Origin: Asterias amurensis
Taxonomy: Eukaryota; Echinodermata; Asteroidea; Forcipulatida; Asteriidae
Length of the DNA: 64,000 bases
Assembly: GCF_032118995.1 (NCBI RefSeq)
Contig: NC_092648.1
Location: 23,650,059 to 23,714,058 of the forward strand
Direction of reading: 5' to 3'
Positions 1 to 11,900 of the stretch are shown here, piece after piece. The position numbers and the translations under genes were made by a program. Position 1 is the first letter of the stretch. Each line of letters opens with the position of its first letter. The notes beneath the pieces are model-generated. The model was not told where the DNA came from. It did no database searches and saw only the letters and a list, made by a program, of their open reading frames with translations.

Positions 1-2970
1 TCATTAATTGGAATACACAGTCAATTCTCAAATTCAAATTTAGGGCATATAAACACTAAGTACTATATGTTTCTATTATAACAACATTACTCCTAAATGA
101 AATTATTCTTCAAACAAAAATTCTACACTACCGAAAGCTGCTAACCAAATAAGCGTTCAAACAAACTTTAAGAGCGATAACCCAACATACAATGTATACC
201 GTCCCTTTAAGATCTCTCAAAGTCTCAACCAAATTTCGCTTGATACGTCTGGAAGTAACCCACCGGAATTGAAACCAAAACCAGTCATTCTCCCCTATCT
301 GCACAAAAAACAAAACACACCAATCTTACCTCATCCAAAAATGAAACAGATTTTCGTTGCTGATGATATGACCAGGCTGTTTGATGAATTCCTAGACTAA
401 CAGTGACACTGATTCCCTGAAACTCTTGTCACCGGTACCAAAGCTTGACTTATTGAGTCCACAATGACGTACCCAGTGTAAATATGAAGTTAATACTTCT
501 GAGACGATAGTCCTATTGGCTGATATCATTGGGCTTATCTGGTGAATCAACAGAATGTGGGTGGTAGGAGTGACAGTCCGGGTTAGACTGGCCAGTAGTC
601 TACTTAATACCATAAACAGCAAACTTTTACTGAGCAATACAGTTATATGTAGAACTGATTGAACCAAGCTTTTAAAAATAGATATTATGTAATACCACAA
701 GGGAAACTAACTGGGTAGTTTTTTTGTCAATTGCTAGTGCCTATTTAACATTGTCATAAATTGACATTTAGTGCCTATGTAATGTATTAAAACCCTAAAT
801 CTTCCATACACTGCCAAAAACTTGTTTTTTTTCTTTTGAAAATGAAGAAATTCTTATAATCTTGATTTTAAAAAACAAAACTTGAAGCGTTAACTTTTTA
901 AAAAGTTGCTTACAAAATGTCAGTGTGATCCTGGTTTGTTTTAGCGATATATTTTAAAACAACATTTTGTCACAAATTCACATGAATAAATAGTGAATAA
1001 AACTCTCCAATCATCCGTACTGTACGTGTGTACACGGACAACAACTTGTCTTTTCTTAAAACTGAACTTGGACTTAGACTCAAGCGGCATGAGAGTCAAA
1101 GAATTTCTATACTTTTCAGCAAGTCATTGTAAACCTGCAAGTTGTATAGTCACTGTCGACCTTGATTTCAGTATGGTACAGCCATTTCGTCTTTCTCTCA
1201 TTCAAACAAATGTGCAGTAACAAATTTAAAAGAGGCTGGACAGGAAGCCTGGATCATGACAAAGATGGTGGGATTGAAAAATCTCTACTTCAAGTGCTGC
1301 ACTCCTTATATTCCTCTAAATTATTCACCACCGAGTATTTATTACCACATCAGATCCAGTCCCAGACAGCTGAATATACACATGTGGTTAAAGGCAAATA
1401 CAGGGCTTGAATCTAGGGTGAAAAACCACAAGACTACAGGGCTTGCTTGGAGCTAAACAAAAAATTGTTATTGTAGACCAGAATATATTATTCAAGACCA
1501 GAATTGGACGAGAAACAACTTTAGAGACATTTAATTATTTTATATATGTAATTTGTTTATGTTATTTTAAAAAGTTCTTATTGAGAATCTCATTGTCTTG
1601 GTATTATTTTTGTATTGATAAAGATGACTAAAACAGTTTTTTGACCCTTTTGTTTAATTTGTGTACTTTAAGTTCCTTTAATCCTTTAATATTTGATGTA
1701 TATTTGATGGCTGTTTGGCCATTATTACGAGTCATTTTCAGATAATGACATAATTTATATATTTCAAAAGGTCATCATAACTAACTTTATCAGTGACTGT
1801 GACTCAATTAACAATCACACAGAGCTGAAAAGTGTATGAAAAATAAAAGCACCATGTATCCATGAATGCCAATATAAAAAAACACCACTAGAAGCTCATG
1901 GAAAGAGTCAAGTTTCCAGTTTTAATCTATCATTCTCACAGTGCCAGCAGCACAGGGATCACTTTACATCATGGAAAACACGGTACACGAGGTGAACTGC
2001 ACGTAGCGCGCTTCATTTGTGGGTAAATTAACTGAGCTTCTTCCGTGGCTCAACTAACTGATAGTTATGAGCAAGTTCGGGTGAGCGACAACACTTGACC
2101 AGTAACTGTGACGTAGCATTCCAATCTCCATGTGCCCTATGGTCAAGTCTAGTCGCCACCGGAACTTGCTCTATGCAGTATTAAAAATCACAGTCAATGC
2201 ACAGGAAGTCGCTAAGCAGAGGGAAATTGTTCTTGCTCTCCGGCAAACGCAGGGCTTGAATTTTTTTAGAAAATCCGCAATACCATCAGGGCGTGCTGCT
2301 CAAAATTGTTACCACCAGAATTGTTTTTACAATTGACCATGGATTAAAAAAAACAGAAACAGTCTCCTGACTCTGGTTAAAGGGCAAACTTGGTCAGTCT
2401 TTTTCTTCGCTGGTAAAAGTTTGAACATTTAATTGAGTATTGAGTTACAGTATGAGTTTTTGTTTGTGTCAACATTGCCTAATAGGCCTACATTATAGGG
2501 CCTAGTATAACATAGGCAAATTACACAACTTACAAAAAGGAGGGGATGCTCCAAAAATTGATCACCATTTATTTTTGATTGGGGGGGGGGGCCTTCCTCG
2601 GGCGTAGGGTCAATGTTGATTAATATAGGACGTCCCTCCCTATTTAAAAATTTGCGTCGATTGCACCATGTGAGAATGCAAGAATAGTGAAGTTCGGATA
2701 TTGGGTCAATGTGTCATCTTTAAAACAATACAACAACAAAATAATGATAATATTAATACAAAATGGGAGGTTTAAAAATGTAGTTTGTTTGTTTCTTTTA
2801 CAATGTAGTTTTGTTTATAGGTGGATATGTGTGCAATACAAATTGCCCTTATAGACTGTGCAAGTCTTGCACATATTTGAACTTCCGGTACCATTGTGGT
2901 CCCAACCTTAAATGGAGTTTTACGTCAGTGATTTTGTTTCGTCCATTATTTTAATTTAACGTATTTTGCA
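1..2970. other. No gene recognised
   Basis: AT-rich. A - strand segment at 313-200 (acceptor tttttttgtgcag, frame beginning IGENDWFWFQFRWVTSRRIK) could be an exon but cannot be linked to anything. The rest shows only short random frames. Confidence 0.4.
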
Positions 2971-3125
2971 CCTGGGGTGGATTTCACAAAGAGTTAGGAC
3001 TAGTCTTATCTTGAGTTAGGACCAGTTACTCGTCCTAACTTAGGACTATCCATGCAATTTGTATATCTCCTAGGACTAGCCCTAAGTTAGGACTGGTCCT
3101 AACTCTTTGTGAAATCGACCCTAGG
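2971..3125. mobile_element. Palindromic MITE (gatttcacaaagagttagga)
   Basis: Left end CCTGGGGTGGATTTCACAAA; the right end is its near reverse complement ending GAAATCGACCCTAGG. Internal gttaggac motifs alternate in both orientations. About 155 bp, nearly one hairpin. Confidence 0.85.
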
Positions 3126-3319
3126 TCATTCTAATACTATTATTATAATATTATTATTTTAGTAATCATTACTCTGTAATCTGTATGGTTTTGTTAGTGT
3201 TCAGATCGCCTTTTATTAGTTAAATTCATAAATACTATTTGCTATTCCTATTGGTGGAGAGCGAGTCACGTGGGTGTGTATAAACCTTTGTTTATGACCA
3301 GTAAAAAGTGTTGAAACAT

Positions 3320-3855
3320 GCAACGGCGCACCCAAGGGGGGGGGGCTCTGGGGGGCTTGAGCCCCCGCCCCCCCCAAGAGGGTCCCCCAAAAGAAAAAAA
3401 GCGGGAGAAAGAGGGAAGGAAAGAAGAAGAAAGGAAAACATAATAATGGGGGAGGGGAGGAAGGGGAAAGGAAAAAAGAGCCGAGGGAGAAAAGTGGCAA
3501 TGCGTACACGTGTAGTTTTTGGGTTTTATTTCCGGTGGAAGTATTTTCTTTTCTACCTTAGCCATTCGCATTTTTTTCCCCTGCCAAAATAACTCTTTTA
3601 TCTGGGATATTCGATAATGCGAGGTGCGAGGTAAAAGATTTTCAAAACATCTTAATGCAATGATCTTATGACAACTCCCTTGTAATTGTGTAAACTTGCA
3701 ACAATAACACATTTAAGCATTTGAAACCCGTTGTCCAGAATGAAATATATCTCCGGCATTCAATGGTTTTCCGTAAGGCTGGACCCTGGACAATAAACTG
3801 ATTCGAGCCCCCCCCCCCCCCAAAGAAAAAAAATCCTGGGTGCGCCCCTGGACCC
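3320..3855. repeat. Repeat with inverted ends gcgcaccca / tgggtgcgc
   Basis: ggcgcacccaagggggg at 3,325 and tcctgggtgcgcccctgg at 3,834 are inverted, each next to a G or C homopolymer. The segment may be one mobile copy; open frames through its purine-rich part are not credible. Confidence 0.4.
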
Positions 3856-4659
3856 CACCAGCCCCTGGACCCCACCCAATAAATTGGTTCGATTAATTTA
3901 CTCAGGTGAAAGAAAAAAGTGGCAGGATACACAGAATTCCAGCAAGTTTTCAGAGCATTTGGAATAGAACTTGAAGTATACATTCATAATACATGTTACA
4001 TGGAGAAAGCTGGTCCCTACTTCTAGTTCTACGTTCTATGGTTCTAGAAACTAAGTCTCCCCCGTGAGCCGTATAATATACATAGTTTCTACTAGAAACT
4101 CTAGTGGAAGTAGCATGAATGGTCCCATGCTGATGTTCGGATCGTTGGCTATGCTTAGTTTAGTAGGCATCAACAATTGTTCTTATATTATTATAAAAAC
4201 TCTAGCTAAATTCAAGGGACATGTAAGCAACAACAAATATATGTAGTAGTCTATTTCCACACGCAGTGCGCAAGTTAGCGTAGATGTATCCGGCAGGATA
4301 TTTTGCTGACTGAACCAATGGAGATGGAGATGAAGTTCTACGATTGTTAAGAAAACAAACTTACCTCGATCATCATGAATTATGGGATGGTTTCCAGGAG
4401 AATGTCTTCCAACTTCTATCATCTGATCATATCATACATACAATTATTACAATACAACATCTGAACATCAACAATCAATGGAAATGCTGGATCCCCTTTT
4501 TTCTGGTAGGCCTATGTGCGACACGTGTTTATGTTATGCTTTAATCCACAAATTTACGAATGAATAATGGGCCGGCCGGTGTCAGGAGCTAGAGTAGAAG
4601 TTCATCTTGTGTAAACTATCGATGATCGATGAGGTAAACAAACTGAACCGCCGTAGTAA

Positions 4660-4760
4660 AATGTACACCGGTGTGAAGTTGGTTTCTTGTTTGACGTTCG
4701 AATGTCAAACAAGGCCCAGTTACTTGTTTGACATTCAACATTCATTTGTGCACAAATTCA
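4660..4760. repeat. ttcgaatgtcaaac repeat, inverted copy near AKIP1 promoter
   Basis: gtgtgaagttggtttcttgt, a palindrome around gacgttcgaatgtc, and cccagttacttgtttgacat. An inverted copy is at about 30,400-30,510. Confidence 0.55.
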
Positions 4761-5112
4761 AATAACGATTACCTAATTAATTTTCTTCGCTAGGCTAGGC
4801 AAGAAATGGGTGGGGCACCTGTCACAATTGACTTATCTGGTTATCCTACAGTTTCTGCTAAGCAAAGATGCTTAGCAAGTGTTTGTGTTAGGCTTTATGA
4901 AATTAGGCTGCAGGGTACTAATTCTACTGTACTTGTTTATAGGGTCCAAGGACCACACCCAATGCAACTAATTAAACCTGGTGAACATGTGCAGAAATTA
5001 CTTTAATTTTGTTTTTATAATTGATCAAACTGCTGTAAGAAACAGCGGTGACAACAATTTTCTGACAGATTAAATTGGACAATTTTAAGCAATATAGCTC
5101 TGTTTAAAAACA

Positions 5113-5385
5113 ATAAAGGCTCCCCCTGAAAAAACATTGGTTTTTGAGAAAGAGGTAATTTCTCACTCAAAGTCAAATGACAAAAGACTTGAAACCTTTT
5201 ATTATGCATCTGAAAAACATAAGAGTTGTTGAATTAACGAGGGTGCATATATTTTCTTATTCTCGTGCAACTTCGATGACCAATTGAGCCAAGTTTTCAT
5301 AGGCTTATAACTTTATGCATATTATGTTGGGATACACCTAGTGAGGGTACTGGTCTTTGACAATGATCAAATGTGTCCAGTGTAC
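5113..5385. mobile_element. TTAA-type MITE fragment
   Basis: Shares tgcaacttcgatgaccaatt, gatacacctagtgag and tctttgacaatgatcaaatg with the family. The left end is lost. Confidence 0.65.
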
Positions 5386-6464
5386 AAAAGATCACCTAAC
5401 ATTTAATGGCTTAATATAAACAAGTTTTGCTTTGTGTGGTCAGTGGTTGTATCAATTACACAGCTCACAAGTTAAAAAATTGAGTAGGCGGCTCATTACA
5501 CATAAATAGGCCACATCCAAAAACCCAGACCGCCCCCCCCCCACCACCACCACCAGATTGGCAATTTTTGCCATACATGTAGCTGCTAAATAAATTTGAC
5601 TTAATAGTAATAAAACATGAAATTATGTTTGCACACGACCATAATTCATTTAATCAATTAACTTTGTTTGTTTTATTACACAATCTCCACAGAATACTAC
5701 AAGTGGACAACAAGAAGTAAATTTAAAAAAAAGAATAACAAAAGACATGGAACTTCAGGAATTGTCAAGGCCAATTGTTTTTGTCATACGGCTCAAACAA
5801 ATCTATAGCATGTTCTGTATGAGCCCAGGCTCAGTACTAAAGGCAAAATACAGGTATATTTATGTTGGCCACTATTTTCAAAATTTGAAATATATCTTTC
5901 CACTCATATTCATTCTTTTCATAGCAATAACTTTCTTAAGCACAAAACACCAAACCCAAATGCAACATGCCCCTTGGCATGTGATGTTATTCAACATTCA
6001 TAAATACCCTCGACAGTTTCTCTTTTCATATTGGCATGGTGGAGAGCGCGTCACGTGGGGGTGTTTAAACGGTTGATAATCCCAGCTGGAGCTGTTTATA
6101 ACCGGTTGATTTGGGATAAGTTTGTGCGGGTTGTCCCACAAACTCGTTCCAAGGGATCTCCACGCGCCATTTTAGCCAATGGATGCATTACGCGCACAAA
6201 TGCAAATCCAAAAACTGTCTCAATGCACCATACGTCAACCTGCCGAACATACAGAGCTCGTCGTCGGAAAACACTACAGATAAGTTTTGACAGAGTTTCC
6301 TTCTCTATTACGCCTTTATCCCACGGCCACGACACTGCCGGTTTTAAACAGCTGTTCAAGAACAATTGCCATCAAAACCTTCTTCAAGAGACACATTTGC
6401 TTTTAGATTTGGTGCTTTTGGCCATGAAAGCATTTGTACATGTAGCAGGTATATGACATGAATC

Positions 6465-6612
6465 TGGGCCCAATTCAACAACTTGCTAAACACAGAAAAG
6501 TATTGCTTAACAGAAACAGGTTTCCACCCAAAATAACATCAATTTTACTTAGCAAAGACATTTGTCCAGCAGTGTTTTCTGCCTAAATGCAGCTTTATGA
6601 ATTGGGGCCCTG
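6465..6612. mobile_element. Palindromic MITE, GGGCCCAATT family
   Basis: gggcccaattcaacaacttg and its mirror gcagctttatgaattggggccc bound a segment with the gctaaacacagaaaagtatt interior shared by other copies. Confidence 0.75.
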
Positions 6613-7153
6613 GTTGGAAACATGTTTTAAATGTAGGGAATCAATATTTACACTAATGTGCCTCAAAACTGTAAAGTTTTCCAATTACTTTGTGAACTAA
6701 ATAAGTTCGCCATTTTTAAGGACTCCACAATTTGCTTCAGCAAAATGGCAGACTGTAAGTGTTACTTCAAGAGGGTATATAAAAAGAAAACCAAACAATT
6801 TCCAAGTAAACCTCCATGGATATCTGTGTGGATCATTATTTTCTTATTTTAAAACATATTTCCAACCACATCCATTTCACAGCATACCAAAGCACTAAAA
6901 CCATCTAAAACCAAAAACACCCGACCCAAAAGCAACGCTTCCCTTTAGGTATGTGAGGTAATTCAACATTAAAAAAGTCGGGTTCAGTACTTTTTATCCA
7001 AACTTGTTTAAAATTCATCACATCTCAAATTTCAACAACTTAACTCAATCACATTATCATCAAAACCTTCTTCAGGAGACACATTTTTAGCTTTTAGATT
7101 TGCCGCTTTGGACTATGAAATCATTTGTTACATGTACATGTATGACATACTGT

Positions 7154-7333
7154 TGGGCCCCCTTTAATAAAGCCTGAAAGCAAAAAACCTTGCTAAGCAC
7201 AGAAAGGTATTGCTTAAGAGAAACAGGTTTCCAACCAAAATAACATTAAGTTTCACACTGTTGTGACTGGTGCCCAAACTCAATTTTACTAAGCAACAAA
7301 ATTTGTCAAGCAGCTTTATGAATTGGGGCCCTG
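7154..7333. mobile_element. Palindromic MITE, GGGCCCAATT family
   Basis: Same family and same relative position as the copy at 6.5 kb within the tandem duplication. Ends gggccccctttaataaagcc / gctttatgaattggggccc. Confidence 0.7.
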
Positions 7334-8987
7334 CATGGTTGGAAATATGTTTTAAATGTAGGGTACCAATATTTACACTAACGTGCCTCAAAACTGTGAG
7401 GTTTTGAGGCAGTTGTTCTTTTTCTCCAACAAGAGTACGGAATAAAAGTATTATTGAATTGAATTGGCAGACTGTGCTCAAGAGGGTAAACATAAAACCA
7501 AACAATTTCTAGGTATAGGCCTAGTGTGGATCCTTCAATTTGAAACATATTTACAACCATCTTTTCATACCAGGCACTTTCTAAAGCCAAAAACAGCCAA
7601 CATGTCCCTTTAAGCATGTGAGGTAATTCAACATTTGGTTATTGTCTGGTTAGCAACATATGTTTTGAAAGTAGTGTTTAACTATTTACACTATATGGTG
7701 CCTCAAAACTGCATGTTTTTTTCAAAATAGTCTGCCATTTTTAGGAGTCCAGAATTTGCTTCAACAAAATGGCAGACTGTGTTACTACTGCAAGAGGGTA
7801 TAAAAAGAAAACCAAACAATTTCCAGGTATATTTGTGTGGATCATTATTGTCAACCACATGCATTTCATAGCAAGCACTTTCTAAACCCCAAAACACCCA
7901 ACCCAAAAGCTAAGTGTCCATTTAGGCATGTGAGGCAACATTAGATTGTCAGTACTTAATTGTTATCAAAACCATGTTGTTGTTGAAAATCATCACATCT
8001 AAAACTTCAACAACTTCAATCACAATCAATGATTCAACTTCATCCAAACATTTTAGAGACACATATTGCTTTAAAATTTGGCGATTTTGGGCTATGAAAG
8101 AGTTTGTTATGACATGAACCTGGTTGGAGAGATTACATTTTAGAGTAGTGGAATAAAAGTAGTGGATAGTTAAACTAATGTACTTCAAAACTGTAAGGTT
8201 TGCCATTTATTTTGTGAACTAAAATGGTCCGACATTTTAAGGAGCCATGAATTTGCTTCAACAAACTGGTGGTTTGGATTAGTTCAAGAGGGCAAAAAGA
8301 AAAACCAAACAATTTCCAGGTACAACATTATTTTGTGGATCAATATTTTCAACAAAAAAAAAAAAAAAACATCTTTCGTATGGCAGTCATTGAAGAGTAG
8401 GGTGTTGACAGGGGCCTTCAGTACAATTGTAGCATGCTGTGACGTGGTCCATGGCATTTTGTACACCCGAGGGGGGAAAATGGCACACGAGGCGAAGCTG
8501 TGGGTGCTATTTTCCGTCGAGGGTGTAAAAAACCCATGGGCCCCTATTACAGCGCGCAACGATTGTTTTGTTATACCTCGGTAACATATTCCTCTTCTCA
8601 AAGTTTTGTTGTCAACTTCAAACATTTTTACACAGTTGAATACAATTCTTCACTTTTCCCTCAAGCCCGCGGATGTTTTGTACTAAGCGCTCAAAATCGA
8701 CCAACGGTGGGAACGATCAAGGTAATGTAACCGGTTAACATCACTCATGTTACCTGCCGCAACGGCAGCCGTGGTACATCACGTGACGTGATTGGTTGTC
8801 ACCCAATCAAACTTCACAGTTCATTAACGAGGCATAACAATGATAGATGTTCATCCATGACTGCACAGAGATTTCTGGCTTCTGATGAGGAGTTCAACTG
8901 TACATCTCCAACTGTGATGGAAATGACTGGGTGTGGCTGTTGCGAAAATCTTGATGTAAAATGAAGTTTGCCGCGATTAGCATCATC

Positions 8988-11900
8988 TTATTTGCAGTCG
9001 CCTAATTGGTAAATGTCGTTCATGAATGCCTTGAGGTTTTGGAGTGCAGTGTCAAGGTTCGACATAGACTTGCATCCATGGCCCCCCTCAAGCTTAAATT
9101 GTAATGGGGGCACATTCCTGGAGTTGCCCTCCTCACCTGTTCTCTTTCAGTCTCTCTCAGTGTGGATCCAATCCTTTGCAAGCTTTGTCGCCAGTTCAGG
9201 AGCCATAACCTTGAAGATGTTCTGCAAGAATAACAATTCAAAGAAAAACAAATCATAATAATTATTGGTAACCTCACCTCAGTAGGTAATCAAGACTTTC
9301 CAACCCATCAACTTTCTTCAAATATTTTTATATAAACACAATCAAAATACCTTCTCTATAGCATACACAAGTCCTGTTTCATTTGCACTCATGCAGGCCT
9401 GGAATAACATGCAGGCTACAGTAGAGACCATGGCCTCTGTTGCCCCATGTATGTATTGTCCTTGGAACTCTTGAAAAGTTTCCCATTGACTTTAAAGATT
9501 TTCCAATGGAAGTGCCCTCTGCAAAATTAAAATGGCCTTGCCCTTTCAACATGTTCAAAGATAAAATTCCAGGCCTGCTCACAAGTCTGTCTTTCCTGCT
9601 GCCCCTTACAATGTTCGTTTTTTCTCTTACATAAGGATTTGTTGTCTTGATAATTCTTAGCAATATTACCTGACAACCCTTGTTGCTATAAAACATCATA
9701 GCAGAACACAAACAACTGAAGAGGGTTTTCATCATCTCATTTCCTTATGTTCCTGCTTGTCTTGTCATACATGTATGTCATATTCCTCGTGTAGACCTGG
9801 AAAGAAAATGATTTGGGTTTGAAAAACAAAAATGACTAGAGTGGGATTCAAACCAACGACCTCCAGATCAACGACGCTCCCTTTTTTTCCAATATTTTTG
9901 TTTTGGTGCAAGTCAGAAGCCATACAACCATCAACTGTCATGTATTCGGCAGTTATATGGCTTCTGACTGACACCCCCGAACAAAGACATTGACAAAACA
10001 GGGAGACTGCCAACATAGGGCTTGATAGCTCAGTTGAGAACGTCAACTCGTTAATCCATTTGTTAAAAATAATTACGCGCTTTATATACGCAGGTGTAAA
10101 AAATGTGTGAATTTCAGCGCTATACATTTCAATCATGCTTTTATATGATGACCCAAAACCAAGTGCCCAAAACTGCATGTAATTAGCATACCGCAAGATC
10201 CAAAAACATTGAGAGGGGACCACAGTAGCTCTATCTTGACGCATCTTTTTACAGTGTGCTCTTAGTATTAAACATAGAATGGATCAATCATACGCAATAG
10301 GATATTTCAAAGTCAAAGGGGTGGGTTTTAGCGGCTGCAACCAAAAACATCATTAAAATGAAAACGGTTGTAATTCTGGAGGCAGACGTTAAGTAAAACT
10401 TTTTTGTTAGAGGACTGGTGTTTATCTAATTTACTTAAAGATAGAATAACAACAAACTTGACTGCAACTTACCTTGCGTGTATTGCAGGATGATTGCTAA
10501 GAGTTCACTACAGTAAAGCTTCAGCAGCCAATGCAAGAAGCCCTCCTGGGCTGCCTCCCTGCATGTCTTCCCACACATCTCAGAATGTCATATTCTCAAC
10601 AATTCCTACAAGTTAAAAAAAAAAAGAATTGGGGATTGAGCAAAAGAAAATTTACCCAGTCTGTTTCCCCTAAGTTTTTTTGTTTAATAAGTAAAATAAA
10701 TAAAGAGTACAATACATGATAAAACAACTTATTGACACAATTCAACTGATGTCATAATAATGCTTATAATAATAACTAGTTCTTAATACACAATAACTGT
10801 CTCAATGCGCTATACATAAATGCCCTCTTTATTTGGGCAATAACATTCTTTTAATCTTTCTCAGCTCCCTTCCCTCATGCTCCAAGGGCTTTTTCATACA
10901 GAGTATCAACCTCTACCCTCAAAGGTACCCATTTATACCCCTAGATGAAGAGAAACAATTGTAGTAAAGTATATTGCTCTAGGACACAAGTGTCCTGACC
11001 GGGATTCGAATCAACACTCCGATGACTTAACCACCAGAAAATGAATTCAATACTCAGAAAAATCTATGTTGTGGCATTTTCGGAGTGTGATACAATGACT
11101 TTCTCCATTATTGTGCAGTGTAGTGCACATTTAAGGCGACACTCTATCTATTAAACAGATTTTACATGCAATTTTACTCCCATAATGGCAAACGCTGCAA
11201 TCAACAGCCTTGTGACATTGATGCAGTGGGCCAAAGACTTATTTTATTGCAGAGACTCGGAAGTTAAGCTATGTATATACTGAGTGCTCCACTAGTTGCT
11301 GGAGTTTTTTTCACAAATCCGACCGATGGACATTAATAATAATAATAAAATTATAAGGCACATTATGAATCACAGATTCCTCAATGCGTATAACAATAAA
11401 AACTAAAATGCAAAAACAAGACCAATTAAAATATAGGCTTAATACTAAGTAAACCAAAAATAATCGACATAAAAACAATCAACCATGCAAACACAAGTAG
11501 ACACAAATTTTAAACATTAGGAACAACAGACCTAGATATAAATATAAACACATACAAATGAAAACATTAAAAATACAAGAAATTAATCCATCAATATACA
11601 TTGAACCATGAGCAATAAGCAAATGTAAAAATAGTGACTTACATGTAAAGGCAGTGGACACTATTGGTAATTACTCAAAATAATTATTAGCATAAAATAC
11701 CTCACTCGGTAATGAGTAATGGGGAGAGGTTGATAGTATAAAATATTGTGAAAAACGGCTCCCTCTGAAGTGAAGTAGTTTTCCACAAATTTGATTTTGA
11801 GACCTCAAGGTTAGAATTTGAGGTCTCGAAATCAAGCATCTGAAAGCACACAACTTCATGTGACAAGGGTGTTTTTTATCTTTCATAGTTACATGTATCT

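Larger units (their letters stand above)
3860..5745. other. No gene recognised
   Basis: Apart from the repeats at 4.66 and 5.1 kb, I see no splice-bounded or conserved frame. The frame at 4,806-5,006 contains MITE-type tgcttagca...tttatgaaattaggct sequence. Confidence 0.5.
5850..8350. repeat. Diverged tandem duplication of a non-coding segment
   Basis: The motif ccaaacaatttccaggta with the following ...gtgtggatcattatt...cattt-atagcaagcactttctaaa...tgtccctttaggcatgtgaggtaattcaacatt recurs at about 5,850, 6,790, 7,495, 7,808 and 8,301. A second block (ttcttcaagagacacatttg, then gctatgaaag-atttgt) recurs at about 6,380, 7,063 and 8,030. Two copies of the gggcccaatt palindrome sit in the same relative place. 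No coding frame is shared. Confidence 0.7.

Noticed and set aside
3266-3712. Overlapping frames of 148, 97 and 94 codons
   Set aside because: Low-complexity purine/pyrimidine and homopolymer sequence bounded by inverted repeat ends.
9765-10244. 159-codon - strand frame
   Set aside because: Runs through repeat sequence with a B-box-like stretch (gtgggattcaaaccaacgac) and across a splice acceptor region; no conserved features.
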